Below the pieces are notes generated by a model. The model did not search any database, was not told the DNA's origin, and saw only the letters and a list, made by a program, of their open reading frames with translations. The position numbers and the translations under genes are program-made. 64,000 nucleotides of DNA from Bacillus sp. FJAT-25509 (GTDB taxonomy: Bacteria; Bacillota; Bacilli; Bacillales; Bacillaceae_G). The stretch is from assembly GCF_001420605.1 (NCBI RefSeq), contig NZ_LJIZ01000019.1, forward strand, positions 159,023 to 223,022, read 5' to 3'. Within the stretch, counting starts at the first letter, position 1, and every line of letters begins with the position of its first letter. Shown here piece by piece: positions 33,505 to 42,254 of the stretch.

Positions 33505-34695
33505 ATGAGTGAGAACGTTGTAATTGTTAGTGCTGTTAGAACTGCGATCGGAAGTTTCAGTGGTACATTGAAAGATGTAAGTGCAGTAGAATTAGGCGCT
33601 AAAGTTATTAAAGAAGCGATTAATAGAGCGGGTATTCAAGAAAGCCATGTTGATGAAGTCATAATGGGGAATGTACTTCAAGCTGGCTTAGGTCAAAATC
33701 CAGCAAGACAATCAGCATTAAAGGCAGGACTTCCAAATACTGTCTCTGCAATGACAATAAATAAGGTTTGTGGCTCTGGATTAAAATCAGTCCATTTGGC
33801 GACTCAAGCAATTATAGCAGGAGATGCTGAAATTATAGTTGCTGGTGGGATGGAAAATATGAGTCAATCCCCATATTTACTTAAAGGTGCTAGAGATGGA
33901 TATAGAATGGGCAATCAACAAGTTGTTGATAGTATGATTGCGGACGGACTATGGTGTGCGTTTAATGATTATCACATGGGAAACACCGCTGAAAACTTAG
34001 CAGTACGCTATGAAGTCTCTAGGGAAAAACAAGATGAGTTTGCGGTAAATAGCCAACAAAAAGCTGAGAGTGCAATTAAGGCAGGTAAATTTGAAGGCGA
34101 AATTGTTACCATTGAAATTCCACAACGAAAGAAGGATCCAATCATCTTTAAAGAGGATGAGTATCCAAAATTTGGTGCTACAGTAGAGAAGATTTCATCA
34201 CTAAGACCAGCCTTCGAAAAAAATGGAACAGTTACAGCAGCAAATGCCTCAGGTATTAATGATGGCGCAGCAGCAGTTGTATTAATGAGTGAAAGTAAAG
34301 CAAGAGAACTAGGCATTAAACCTTTAGTAAAAATTAATGCAAATAGTAGTGCAGGCGTTGATCCAAGCATAATGGGAATTGGAGCAGCATTTGCAGCTAA
34401 AAAAGCACTTGAAAAATCATCGATTGAATTAAGTGATATTGGCTTGATTGAAGCAAACGAAGCATTTGCAGTGCAATCGCTTTCTGTATTAAAGGAATGC
34501 GGCTTTGATGAAAATATTGTCAATGTAAATGGAGGTTCGATTGCACTTGGACATCCAATCGGTGCGAGTGGAACTAGAATACTAGTTACATTGATTCATG
34601 AAATGAAGAGAAGAGAGACACAATACGGTCTTGCAACACTATGTATTGGTGGCGGAGAAGGCGTTGCGACAATTATTGAAAATTGTTTTGAATAA
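33505..34695 (+). CDS. Acetyl-CoA C-acetyltransferase (thiolase)
   Basis: This 396-residue biosynthetic-type thiolase interconverts two acetyl-CoA and acetoacetyl-CoA. The acyl-acceptor Cys lies in [12 protein letters not shown] (near 89), GHPIGASG holds the catalytic His near 350, and CIGGGEG holds the second Cys near 380. AAGGGGGAA lies upstream of the ATG. At the end of the ketone-body cluster it should cleave the acetoacetyl-CoA made by ScoAB, supplying the last step to acetyl-CoA. Confidence 0.92.
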   Translation: MSENVVIVSAVRTAIGSFSGTLKDVSAVELGAKVIKEAINRAGIQESHVDEVIMGNVLQAGLGQNPARQSALKAGLPNTVSAMTINKVCGSGLKSVHLATQAIIAGDAEIIVAGGMENMSQSPYLLKGARDGYRMGNQQVVDSMIADGLWCAFNDYHMGNTAENLAVRYEVSREKQDEFAVNSQQKAESAIKAGKFEGEIVTIEIPQRKKDPIIFKEDEYPKFGATVEKISSLRPAFEKNGTVTAANASGINDGAAAVVLMSESKARELGIKPLVKINANSSAGVDPSIMGIGAAFAAKKALEKSSIELSDIGLIEANEAFAVQSLSVLKECGFDENIVNVNGGSIALGHPIGASGTRILVTLIHEMKRRETQYGLATLCIGGGEGVATIIENCFE

Positions 34696-34706
34696 ATAAT
34701 AAGTAA

Positions 34707-34745
34707 AAAGCGGTAGGACTCTTATAATGAGACCTACCGCTTTAT
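34707..34745 (+). terminator. Terminator of the thiolase gene
   Basis: AAAGCGGTAGG (34707-34717) pairs with CCTACCGCTTT (34733-34743). Confidence 0.85.
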
Positions 34746-34781
34746 TGTGAAGACAAAACCAAAAAAACAAAAAATCTGGGT

Positions 34782-34815
34782 TCAGACTGATTGCAGTCGC
34801 TTGTCACAAGTCTGA
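34782..34815. repeat. 34-bp deletion derivative of the 129-bp element
   Basis: The unit has the same ends as the 129-bp elements (TCAGACTGATTGCA on the left, TTGTCACAAGTCTGA on the right) with the centre missing. It lies 3 bp after the serA stop and forms a hairpin followed, on the minus strand, by a T-run, so it likely works as the serA terminator. Confidence 0.7.
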
Positions 34816-34818
34816 AGG

Positions 34819-35979
34819 TTAGATGATTCTTACTGAAATAACACCCTCAATATCTCTTAGCATCTGTTCAACTGGTCCATTGATCGTTTCATCAAGATCA
34901 ATCATTGTATAAGCAAACGCACCTTTACTTCGGTTAAGCATATCAGCAATATTTACTTGATAGTTTGCTAGTAATCCTGTTATTTGACCGACCATATTTG
35001 GAATGTTTTTATGTGCAATCGTAATACGTTTTTTCCCTGTATAAGGTAATTCTACATTTGGAAAATTAACGGAGTTTTTAATATTACCTGTTTCTAAATA
35101 ATTTTTTAATTGTTTTGCAGCCATACGGGCACAGTTTTCTTCTGATTCAGTTGTTGATGCTCCTAAATGAGGGATTGGAATGACGTTCTTCATACCAATC
35201 ACTTTTTCATTTGGGAAATCTGTCACATAAACTCCTACAGTGCCGTTATTCAGCGCATATTCTAGCGCAACATCATCTACTAATTCAGAGCGAGAAAAAT
35301 TAAGTAATCTTGATCCCTTTTTCATTCCTGATAAAAGTTTTTCATTCACAAATCCTTTTGTTTCAGGAGTTAAAGGCACATGGATTGTTATATAATCACA
35401 TGTTGAAAAAATTTGATCTAAATTATCGATTCGTTGTACATTCCTAGATAATCGCCATGCAGTTTCGACTGAAATATAAGGATCATAACCATATACTTCC
35501 ATATCTAACGCAAGAGCGTCATTTGCTACAAGTGCACCAATTGCTCCTAAACCAATAATACCTAATTTCTTTCCTGCAATCTCTGCTCCTGCAAATTCTT
35601 TTTTACCAGCTTCTACAATTTTCGAAACATTTTCTTCACCAAATAAAGAACGAGTCCACTCAATACCTTCTATAATTCGTCGTGAAGAAAGGAATAAACT
35701 TGTCAGAACTAGTTCTTTAACTGCATTTGCATTTGCACCAGGCGTATTAAATACAACAATTCCTCTTGAAGTACATTCTTCGATTGGAATATTATTTACA
35801 CCAGCCCCAGCCCTTGCGATTGCTTTAACACTGTTTGGTATGCTCATTTCATGCATACTATGGCTTCTTAAAAGAATGCCATCCGGTTCATTTAATTCAT
35901 TGTTAATCTTAAAGTTTTCCAAAGGAAATTCTTTTATTCCGTGCTCAGAAATATTATTTAATGTTTGAATTTTAATCAT
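34819..35979 (-). CDS. serA: D-3-phosphoglycerate dehydrogenase
   Basis: This enzyme makes 3-phosphohydroxypyruvate, the first step to serine. The 386-residue protein has the NAD motif GIIGLGAIGALVA near residue 140, the catalytic Arg region LLNFSRSELVDD near 230, the His in PIPHLGASTTES near 280, and a C-terminal ACT domain (about 320-386, KNIPNMVGQITGLL) likely to bind serine as inhibitor. It is the short ACT-containing type. The start ATG overlaps the serC stop (ATGA). Confidence 0.9.
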   Translation of the reverse strand: MIKIQTLNNISEHGIKEFPLENFKINNELNEPDGILLRSHSMHEMSIPNSVKAIARAGAGVNNIPIEECTSRGIVVFNTPGANANAVKELVLTSLFLSSRRIIEGIEWTRSLFGEENVSKIVEAGKKEFAGAEIAGKKLGIIGLGAIGALVANDALALDMEVYGYDPYISVETAWRLSRNVQRIDNLDQIFSTCDYITIHVPLTPETKGFVNEKLLSGMKKGSRLLNFSRSELVDDVALEYALNNGTVGVYVTDFPNEKVIGMKNVIPIPHLGASTTESEENCARMAAKQLKNYLETGNIKNSVNFPNVELPYTGKKRITIAHKNIPNMVGQITGLLANYQVNIADMLNRSKGAFAYTMIDLDETINGPVEQMLRDIEGVISVRII

Positions 35980-37070
35980 CTTACAATCTCCTCTAATATT
36001 TTCTTTTCAAATTGAATCATAAACTGAACTAATTTCTCAACGCCTTCTAATGGCATCGCATTATAAATACTAGCTCGCATTCCCCCAACTGAACGATGGC
36101 CCTCAAGATTCACCAAGCCAGCTGAATTTGCCTGAGCAAGAAATTGCTTATTTAATTCATCAGAAGTTGATGTAAATGGAATATTCATAAGTGATCTGTT
36201 CTCTTTCTTAACTGGTGAAGAGAACATGTCAGATTGATCGATAAAATCATATAATAATTGAGCTTTTAAAAGATTAGTTTGATAAATACTATTTAAGCCA
36301 CCAGATTCTTTAATCCATTCTAAAACTAGCATCGCTACATAAATGCCGAATGTAGGTGGTGTATTATAAAGTGAAGAAGCTTCGACATGTGTTTTGTAGT
36401 CGAGCATTGTTGGGCAATTTTTATCAGCACTTCCAATAAGATCATCTCTAATAATGACAATTGTTAACCCTGCTGGACCGATGTTTTTTTGAGCTCCAGC
36501 ATAAATTAAACCGAATTGTGAGACATCAATTGGTTCAGAAAGAATATTTGAAGAAAAGTCTGCAACTAATGGAGAATTTGTTTTAGGGTAAGTAGAGTAT
36601 TTTGTCCCCTCAATCGTGTTATTCGTCGTAATATGTAAATAATCGTATGGTTCAAAAAGGGCTAAATCTTCTAAATTAGGAATATATGAAAAATTTTCAT
36701 CCTCAGACGAAGCGATAACATGAACATCTCCATATTTTTTTGCCTCAGAGATTGCTTTCTTTGACCAAGTTCCTGTATTAATATAAGCAGCATTTTTGTA
36801 CTTACTTAATAAGTTTAATGGAATCATTGAAAATTGAGTTGATGCTCCACCTTGTAAAAATAACACTTTATAATTTGATGGAATTTCTAAAAGTTCACGT
36901 AATAAGCTTTCACATTTCTTAATAATTCCTTCAAACTCAGCCGAACGATGACTCATTTCCATAACTGACATACCAGAAGTACCGTAAGTAACAAGCTCTT
37001 TTTGTACCTTTTCCAATACTGGAACAGGCAAGACAGAAGGGCCAGCAGAGAAATTAAAGACGCGTTCCAT
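35976..37070 (-). CDS. serC: Phosphoserine aminotransferase
   Basis: This PLP enzyme converts phosphohydroxypyruvate and glutamate to phosphoserine. It starts ERVFNFSAGPSVLP, with FLQGGAST near residue 76 and the PLP lysine in YAGAQKNIGPAGL near 190. The 364 residues are normal. ATG at 37070 has GTGAGG 9 nt upstream; GTG at 37085 and ATG at 37079 lie in or before the ribosome site. It overlaps serA by 4 bp, forming a serC-serA operon. Confidence 0.92.
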   Translation of the reverse strand: MERVFNFSAGPSVLPVPVLEKVQKELVTYGTSGMSVMEMSHRSAEFEGIIKKCESLLRELLEIPSNYKVLFLQGGASTQFSMIPLNLLSKYKNAAYINTGTWSKKAISEAKKYGDVHVIASSEDENFSYIPNLEDLALFEPYDYLHITTNNTIEGTKYSTYPKTNSPLVADFSSNILSEPIDVSQFGLIYAGAQKNIGPAGLTIVIIRDDLIGSADKNCPTMLDYKTHVEASSLYNTPPTFGIYVAMLVLEWIKESGGLNSIYQTNLLKAQLLYDFIDQSDMFSSPVKKENRSLMNIPFTSTSDELNKQFLAQANSAGLVNLEGHRSVGGMRASIYNAMPLEGVEKLVQFMIQFEKKILEEIVR

Positions 37071-37085
37071 AAAAATCATCCTCAC

Positions 37086-37378
37086 TAGTTATTTTTTTAA
37101 TATTCTAACTTTAAACTACTCATATACGTTGGTCAATAAAAGATGAAATAAAATCATAAAAAATTCACAAATATATTAATTTTCTAATTAATGAAAAGGG
37201 AATATTAATTATTTTAGTATTTAAATTTGTAAATTTATATGAGTAAAAACCAAAAATTAAGTCGGATAATACTTTGATTGATAAATAAAAATACATAGTT
37301 TTAAAAGATAATGGAAAATTTAATGATTATATTGTTTTTAAGGGAGTTTCTACAATAATAGTCGTTTCTAGATACTAT
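37086..37378. other. Gap between serC and the HD-GYP gene
   Basis: This AT-rich gap should hold the leftward serC promoter. On its right side, a frame continuous with the HD-GYP gene is open from 37289, and an AAGGGAG ribosome-like site at 37340-37346 has no ATG, GTG or TTG in the window after it. No T-box or other serine-linked leader was seen. Confidence 0.4.
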
Positions 37379-38044
37379 TTGGTTCCACAGGCAGGGCATA
37401 TTATTAGCTACCTAATTACATATTACTTAATCACGTACATATCAGTCGGTTTAATGAAACAATATCAGAGAGTTAAAACGGGATCGATCGAGTTAATATT
37501 AGCTCTTTCAAAGGCGTTAGATTCTAGAGACAACTACACTGCACATCACTCAGAATGTGTTGCCAATATTGCTTATAAAATCGCAAAGAAAATGAAATTA
37601 TCTAAAAGTCTTTGTGCACTCATCCACCAAGGGGGACTATTACATGATATTGGTAAAATTGGAATTCCGGAGCATATTTTACTGAAGGATGAGAAATTGA
37701 CTGAGGATGAATACAATATAATTAAAAAACATCCTGTGATTGGATATGACATTATTAAACATATTGCTATTTTTAATGAAAATGGCATTTTTGATATCGT
37801 TTTATACCATCATGAACGATACGATGGAAAAGGATATCCAGAAGGTCTAAAGGGTGATCAAATTCCTTTAACTGCTAGAATTGTAGCAATAGCCGATAGC
37901 TATGATGCGATGATTTCAAATCGATTATATCGCAAGGGGATGTCTTTAGAAGACTGCTTAAAGGAAATAGAAAATAATAAAGGAAGCCAGTTTGATCCAG
38001 AGATTACTGATGTTTTCCTTAGCTTATTTGATTGTAGAGAATGA
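37379..38044 (+). CDS. HD-GYP cyclic-di-GMP phosphodiesterase-like protein, 5' end doubtful
   Basis: The HD-GYP domain is complete: AHHSECVANIA, the metal site GGLLHDIGKIGIPEHIL near 87-103, and HHERYDGKGYPEGLKGDQIPLTARIVAIADSYDAM. It should hydrolyse cyclic di-GMP. Only one N-terminal membrane helix (about 5-25) remains, while relatives usually have several or a sensor domain. The TTG at 37379 has no ribosome site. The frame is open upstream to 37289 without a normal start, and an ATG at 37311 in another frame opens MENLMIILFLREFLQ before a stop. I infer 5' decay or a frameshift. Confidence 0.7.
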   Translation: MVPQAGHIISYLITYYLITYISVGLMKQYQRVKTGSIELILALSKALDSRDNYTAHHSECVANIAYKIAKKMKLSKSLCALIHQGGLLHDIGKIGIPEHILLKDEKLTEDEYNIIKKHPVIGYDIIKHIAIFNENGIFDIVLYHHERYDGKGYPEGLKGDQIPLTARIVAIADSYDAMISNRLYRKGMSLEDCLKEIENNKGSQFDPEITDVFLSLFDCRE

Positions 38045-38061
38045 AATAATTCATAAAAAAT

Positions 38062-38099
38062 AGAGGGTGTCCCAAAAGTATGATGGGGGCCCTCTTTTT
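38062..38099 (+). terminator. Terminator after the HD-GYP gene
   Basis: AGAGGG (38062-38067) pairs with CCCTCT (38090-38095), followed by T residues. Confidence 0.65.
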
Positions 38100-38160
38100 C
38101 GTAAATTGATTAGATTTGAAATAACTTAAAGAAGGAATCGGACGAATTAAAGTCCTGTGT

Positions 38161-38289
38161 TGCAAATAAGTATTATAGAATAGCAAATAAGGAGTTCAAA
38201 TGTGCAAATAAACGATGAAAAACTACAAAAGAACAGGGGACTGCAATTAAAATCTGAGGCAATTAAATTTAGGAAAACTGCACATAAAA
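38161..38289. repeat. Second array of the 9-bp word
   Basis: Variants of TGCAAATAA or TGCAATTAA begin at 38161, 38182, 38203, 38224, 38242, 38258 and 38279 (spacings 21, 21, 21, 18, 16, 21). It is less regular than the array at 18658-18791 but clearly related. With the terminator and the element at 38386-38506, it fills the gene-free 38045-38661 stretch. Confidence 0.75.
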
Positions 38290-38385
38290 AAAGAACTTCA
38301 CTCAAAAGGAAATTTTTTTTAAAAAAAATTTTAATAAATGTTGTTTTTCATTGGTTTTGTTCAACCAACTAAAAATAATGAAAAA

Positions 38386-38506
38386 GATTGGAGCGTAAGG
38401 TGCTCGACTCCTATGGGAAATGCGGGAAGCCTGAGACCCCGCAGGCCTGCTTAGGAGGCTCGGGTCTCGCCCCATGGAAAGCGAGCATCCTGGAGCGGAA
38501 ATCAAC
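38386..38506. repeat. GC-rich Bacillus-type intergenic repeat, copy 1
   Basis: It runs from GATTGGAGCG through CTCGACTCCTATGGGA, GAGACCCCGCAGG and GGAGGCTCGGGTCTCGCCCC to CCTGGAGCGGAAATCAAC. It is far GC-richer than its surroundings and resembles a repeat common in Bacillus intergenic DNA. Other copies are at 41920-42025 and 63806-63875. Confidence 0.75.
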
Positions 38507-38661
38507 GTACCAACTTCTTAAAAAACATCAAAGATTACTCAAAAATTTATAATAATATTTATTTTTATACCTCACATATTACGAAATTTATGTAGAACTG
38601 TAACGTTTGACTGTATACTTTCTAAATTATATAATAGAAATATTACTTAAAATGGGGAGGG

Positions 38662-39078
38662 TTGTCACTTGGGATCGAGTATCGCATTGGTGAGTTAGCT
38701 GAAATAGCTCAAGTTTCAAAAAGAACAATTGATTATTATACAAAATTAGGGTTACTAGAAGCAAAACGATCAGAATCAAACTATCGATATTATTCCACAG
38801 AGGCAATTGAGACTCTCAGATTTATTGAACATTGTAAAAAAATGAGAATATCCTTAGAAGAGATAAAAGATTTATTGCAAACTAATTATAATAAAAAAAA
38901 TTGTGTTTTTGAACAAATTCAACAAATATCAAATCAAATTATTGAGCTTGAAGCTAAATTAGCTCAATTAGTACCAGTAATATCAGATATGAATGATTGT
39001 GAAAAAAACGCTTTAGTAGATTCATTGTCACATCATACATTTCCGTTATTTGAAACATTGAAACATTTTGTAAAATAA
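38662..39078 (+). CDS. MerR-family transcriptional regulator
   Basis: This 138-residue protein has the MerR N-terminal winged helix (YRIGELAEIAQVSKRTIDYYTKLGLL, then SNYRYYS) and a dimerising coiled coil (about 80-115). There is no C-terminal cysteine pair, so metal sensing is not indicated. The only in-frame start, TTG 38662, is 1 nt from GGGGAGG, which is unusually close; a non-standard ATC at 38674 is the alternative. It lies 130 bp upstream of the CNNM-type gene, so it might regulate that, but nothing shows it. Confidence 0.75.
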   Translation: MSLGIEYRIGELAEIAQVSKRTIDYYTKLGLLEAKRSESNYRYYSTEAIETLRFIEHCKKMRISLEEIKDLLQTNYNKKNCVFEQIQQISNQIIELEAKLAQLVPVISDMNDCEKNALVDSLSHHTFPLFETLKHFVK

Positions 39079-39203
39079 TGACTAAATTAATTTTAAAACT
39101 TAACAATTTATTAAAGCTATAAAATATGTGCGTTTTACTAAATTATGGTAATCTATTAAGTAAGTAAAATAATAATTTTATATTTTTGTAGATTGAAATT
39201 CTC

Positions 39204-39241
39204 AGGAGGTGAATACTCGAGTAATATACTCGAGTTCGTCA
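39204..39241 (+). promoter_or_regulatory. Ribosome site separated from the TTG start by a perfect hairpin
   Basis: AGGAGGT (39204-39210) is followed by ACTCGAGTA-ATA-TACTCGAGT (39215-39235), a 9-bp perfect stem, and then the TTG at 39242. The linear gap is 31 nt, too long for initiation. With the stem folded it becomes about 10 nt. The in-frame GTG at 39209 overlaps the ribosome site itself and cannot be the start. Confidence 0.7.
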
Positions 39242-40558
39242 TTGGACATAGTTAACTTGTTTATGATTGCAGTTTTAATCGCACTTACAGCTTTTTTCGT
39301 AGCAGCAGAATTTGCGATAGTGAAAGTTAGATCAAGTAGAATTGATCAACTAGTAGCCGAAAAAAAGCGAGGTGCAGTAGCTGCTAAAAAGGTTACGACG
39401 AGTTTAGATGAATATTTATCAGCTTGTCAATTAGGTATTACGGTTACAGCTTTAGGATTAGGTTTTTTAGGTGAGCCAACATTTGAGCATCTTATACACC
39501 CAGTGGTAGAATTTCTTGGATTAAACGGAACAATCGCTAAAACTATTTCGTTTATTTTAGCTTTCTCAGTTATGACATTTATTCACGTTGTAATTGGTGA
39601 GCTAGCACCTAAAACGGTTGCAATTCAAAAAGCTGAATCAATCACACTAATACTTTCTACTCCACTTATTGTTTTCTATAAAATAGCTTATCCATTTATT
39701 TGGGTATTAAATAGTTCTGCAAGATTTTTTACAGGATTATTTGGAGTTAAGCCAGCATCTGAATCAGAAGAAGTTCATACTGAGGAAGAATTGAGAATTA
39801 TTTTATCAGAAAGCTTTGAAAGCGGAGAAATTAATCAGGCTGAGTATAAATATTTAAATAATATTTTTGAATTCGATAACCGACTTGCAAAAGAAATTAT
39901 GGTCCCTCGTACTGAAATTATCGGTTTATATGAAGAAGACCCAATTGAAGAACAAATTGAAATAATTAAAAATGAAAAATATACACGTTACCCAGTTTTT
40001 GGGGAAGATAAAGATGATATTTTAGGTATGGTAAATGTGAAAGACTTTTTTATTCGATATCTGGATGGAAAAGTTGAAAAAACATACGATTTCGCAAACT
40101 TTACACGCCCAGTTATTCAGGTAATTGAAACAATCGCAATTCATGATTTATTATTGTTAATGCAAAAGAAACGTATTCCACTTGCAATATTGTATGATGA
40201 ATATGGTGGAACAGCGGGATTATTAACAATGGAAGATATTCTTGAGGAGATTGTTGGGGAAATACGTGACGAATATGATGATGATGAAAAACCAGCCGTT
40301 CAACATATTTCAGAATCACATAAGATTGTAGACGGAAAAGTATTAATTACCGAAATTAATGACTTATTCGGTCTGTATGTTGAGGAAGATGATGTTGATA
40401 CAATTGGTGGGTGGATTTTAACTCAAAATCACGACATCCAACAAGGAGAATCTGTCATATTTGAGGACTTTGAATTCAAAGTTGTTGAATTAGATTCACA
40501 CCAAGTTAAATTAGTTGAAATAAAAAAAAATGAGTTAATTCAAGCAGTAAAATCATAA
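39242..40558 (+). CDS. CNNM/HlyC-CorC family membrane protein (YhdP-like)
   Basis: This 438-residue protein has a DUF21/CNNM membrane domain (about 1-190; MDIVNLFMIAVLIALTAFF, AAEFAIVKVRSSRID), two CBS motifs (about 205-330; VPRTEIIGLYEED, then the ILYDEYGGTAGLLTMEDI hallmark) and a CorC_HlyC domain near the C-terminus (IGGWIL). B. subtilis relatives (YhdP/MpfA) act in magnesium efflux. The start is set by the MDIVN family N-terminus at TTG 39242, which requires bridging the upstream hairpin. The gene is monocistronic with a terminator. Confidence 0.85.
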   Translation: MDIVNLFMIAVLIALTAFFVAAEFAIVKVRSSRIDQLVAEKKRGAVAAKKVTTSLDEYLSACQLGITVTALGLGFLGEPTFEHLIHPVVEFLGLNGTIAKTISFILAFSVMTFIHVVIGELAPKTVAIQKAESITLILSTPLIVFYKIAYPFIWVLNSSARFFTGLFGVKPASESEEVHTEEELRIILSESFESGEINQAEYKYLNNIFEFDNRLAKEIMVPRTEIIGLYEEDPIEEQIEIIKNEKYTRYPVFGEDKDDILGMVNVKDFFIRYLDGKVEKTYDFANFTRPVIQVIETIAIHDLLLLMQKKRIPLAILYDEYGGTAGLLTMEDILEEIVGEIRDEYDDDEKPAVQHISESHKIVDGKVLITEINDLFGLYVEEDDVDTIGGWILTQNHDIQQGESVIFEDFEFKVVELDSHQVKLVEIKKNELIQAVKS

Positions 40559-40568
40559 AGATAAGATG

Positions 40569-40609
40569 AAAGAAGGATAAGGGCATAAGTCTTTATACCT
40601 TCTTTTTTT
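40569..40609 (+). terminator. Terminator of the CNNM-type gene
   Basis: AAAGAAGG (40569-40576) pairs with CCTTCTTT (40598-40605), followed by T residues. Confidence 0.75.
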
Positions 40610-40728
40610 GATTCTTAGACAAAAAATACTATAACCTTATAGTGTTATACTTTGTACAATGATTCACAAAAAGTTAACAACTTACATCGCCAATTCAATT
40701 CCTTTTATTATAAAATAAGGTTGTAAGG

Positions 40729-40842
40729 TTGATTTGTGCAGAAGTCCTTATTCTTCTACTAGTTATTTTATTAACTATTTCAATCAGCTTATTTTTTAAT
40801 CGTTTCGTACAATACCTCATTTTTCCCCCTCTACTTTTGTAA
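40729..40842 (+). CDS. Possible 37-residue hydrophobic leader peptide
   Basis: TTG at 40729, 8 nt after ATAAGG, opens a 37-codon frame that is almost wholly hydrophobic (AEVLILLLVILLTISISLFF). It ends at TAA 40840-40842 inside the loop and stem of a strong terminator, 36 bp before the next CorC-type frame. This is the layout of a leader peptide/attenuator, as known for Mg2+ transporter leaders in enterics. It could instead be a free small membrane protein or a DUF21 remnant. Nothing else was seen in the 40610-40877 gap. Confidence 0.35.
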   Translation: MICAEVLILLLVILLTISISLFFNRFVQYLIFPPLLL

Positions 40843-40860
40843 AGTTAGAGGCTTTTTTTT
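40828..40860 (+). terminator. Terminator upstream of the second CorC-type gene
   Basis: CCTCTACTTT and AAAGTTAGAGG form a stem with a one-base bulge, then CTTTTTTTT. It overlaps the end of the 37-codon frame. Confidence 0.8.
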
Positions 40861-40877
40861 GCATAATTTTACCTTTA

Positions 40878-41840
40878 TTGAATACATATAAATTAAATAT
40901 TTGTAAAGGATTGTCGATAGTTAATAATTTAAAAATTTGTTATAGGGATGTGAAGTGCTTGTCAGATGCTCCCTCGGGTAATGGTATAAAAAATTTTTTA
41001 ACCTTTATTAATCGACTTTTTTTTAGGAATTCAAAGGATCGAAAAAATGAAGAAACAATAGAAAAACATCTCTTAATTCATAATGAACTATTTGATGTTG
41101 TTGATGAAGACCAATTTAAAATGTACGAAGATGAATTATTTTTGAGAACAATCACTTTTAAAGAAAAAAAAGTAAATGACATTTTGACACCCCGGACAAA
41201 TGTTGTAGCGATCGATATTAATGAATCTGTGGACTTTATATATAATTTATTTTTAGAAGAACGGTACTCTAGAATCCCAGTTTATGAACAGGATATAGAT
41301 CATATAATCGGTGTGATTTCTGAAAGGGAATTTTTAACTCAACTAATACAAAAACAAACAGTTAATATTCATAATCTGATTAGAGAGCCGATTTTTGTTA
41401 TAGAAACGATGAAAATTTCTACAGTGTTAAAAATTCTTCAGAAACAAAATGCACATCTTGCTATTGTTATGGATGAATTTGGAGGAACTTCCGGAATCGT
41501 TACGCTTGAAGACATAATAGAAGAACTCGTTGGCGAAATTAGGGATGAATTTGACGAGTTAGAGGATGATTTTTTTCAAATAAATGAGAATGAATACCAA
41601 TTCCAAGCCTCAATCGACTTATCGAGTTTTTTTAATCGGTTTAACATAAAAAAGCCTGGTAGTAGATATTTAACATTAGGTGGATGGTTACTTGAAAGTT
41701 TTAAACATATACCCAAAAATGGGGAATTACTTCAATTTAAAAATTTAACCTTCATCATTAAAGAAGTTCAAAATAGAAGAATACAAAGTGTAATTGTAAA
41801 AATAAACCACCAAAATTTGCAAAGTAAACTCGGTTCTTAG
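40878..41840 (+). CDS. Soluble CBS-pair/CorC_HlyC protein lacking the CNNM domain
   Basis: This 320-residue paralogue has the second half of the CNNM protein before it: a CBS pair (TPRTNVVAIDIN near 110, AIVMDEFGGTSGIVTLEDIIEELVG near 200) and a C-terminal CorC_HlyC domain (LGGWLLE). There is no membrane domain, only a basic N-terminus. The start is doubtful: TTG 40878 lacks a ribosome site, while GTG 40950 or TTG 40959 after AGGGATGTGA is plausible. It may act as a regulator or partner in Mg2+ or Co2+ handling, or be a truncated CNNM gene. A terminator overlaps its stop. Confidence 0.7.
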   Translation: MNTYKLNICKGLSIVNNLKICYRDVKCLSDAPSGNGIKNFLTFINRLFFRNSKDRKNEETIEKHLLIHNELFDVVDEDQFKMYEDELFLRTITFKEKKVNDILTPRTNVVAIDINESVDFIYNLFLEERYSRIPVYEQDIDHIIGVISEREFLTQLIQKQTVNIHNLIREPIFVIETMKISTVLKILQKQNAHLAIVMDEFGGTSGIVTLEDIIEELVGEIRDEFDELEDDFFQINENEYQFQASIDLSSFFNRFNIKKPGSRYLTLGGWLLESFKHIPKNGELLQFKNLTFIIKEVQNRRIQSVIVKINHQNLQSKLGS

Positions 41841-41852
41841 GAGCCGAGTTTT
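41826..41852 (+). terminator. Terminator overlapping the CorC-type stop codon
   Basis: AAACTCGGTTC and GAGCCGAGTTT enclose the TAG stop, followed by T residues. Confidence 0.8.
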
Positions 41853-41919
41853 TTTATGTGTTGAAATACCTAGTCATTATAATAAATAGAACAATAAATG
41901 AAATTTGATCAAGTTGTGA

Positions 41920-42025
41920 ACATTCCTATGGGATATGAGGGAAGGTTAAGAACCCAAAGGCTCGCAGAGGAGGCTCAGGTCTCGCCCCATGGAAAGCGCG
42001 AGCATCCTGTAATAGAAACCAACCA
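41920..42025. repeat. GC-rich Bacillus-type intergenic repeat, copy 2
   Basis: It shares TTCCTATGGGATATGAGGGA, GGAGGCTCAGGTCTCGCCCC and AAAGCGCGAGCATCCTG with copy 1, more degraded at its right end. The rest of the 41841-42254 gap is AT-rich with no other feature recognised. Confidence 0.7.
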
Positions 42026-42254
42026 TATTTACTTTTTTGCAACGTAAATGATTAGTTTATTCCAACCTAAAACAAAGTAAAATACTCGGTTTTAAGAAAA
42101 TGAGCTTTTCAATCATAAAAATTGAATTAAAAAGACAAAAAGAAAAATAATAAAAATATAAGATTTTTTTGTTGTAATTTTTTAATACATGCAATATATT
42201 TAAGACACACATTTAAAAACAAACAATTCCGATAAGGTTAAGGGAGATTAAAGA

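Noticed and set aside
34008..34523. 171-codon frame antisense to the thiolase gene
   Set aside because: Long antisense frames arise here from codon bias; composition is unlike a protein and there is no ribosome site.
38302..38505. Minus-strand frame of 67 codons
   Set aside because: It is produced by the GC-rich intergenic repeat and lacks a credible start.
42226..42240. CymR-type site before tcyA
   Set aside because: Only AATTCC resembles the motif; too short in AT-rich DNA to claim.
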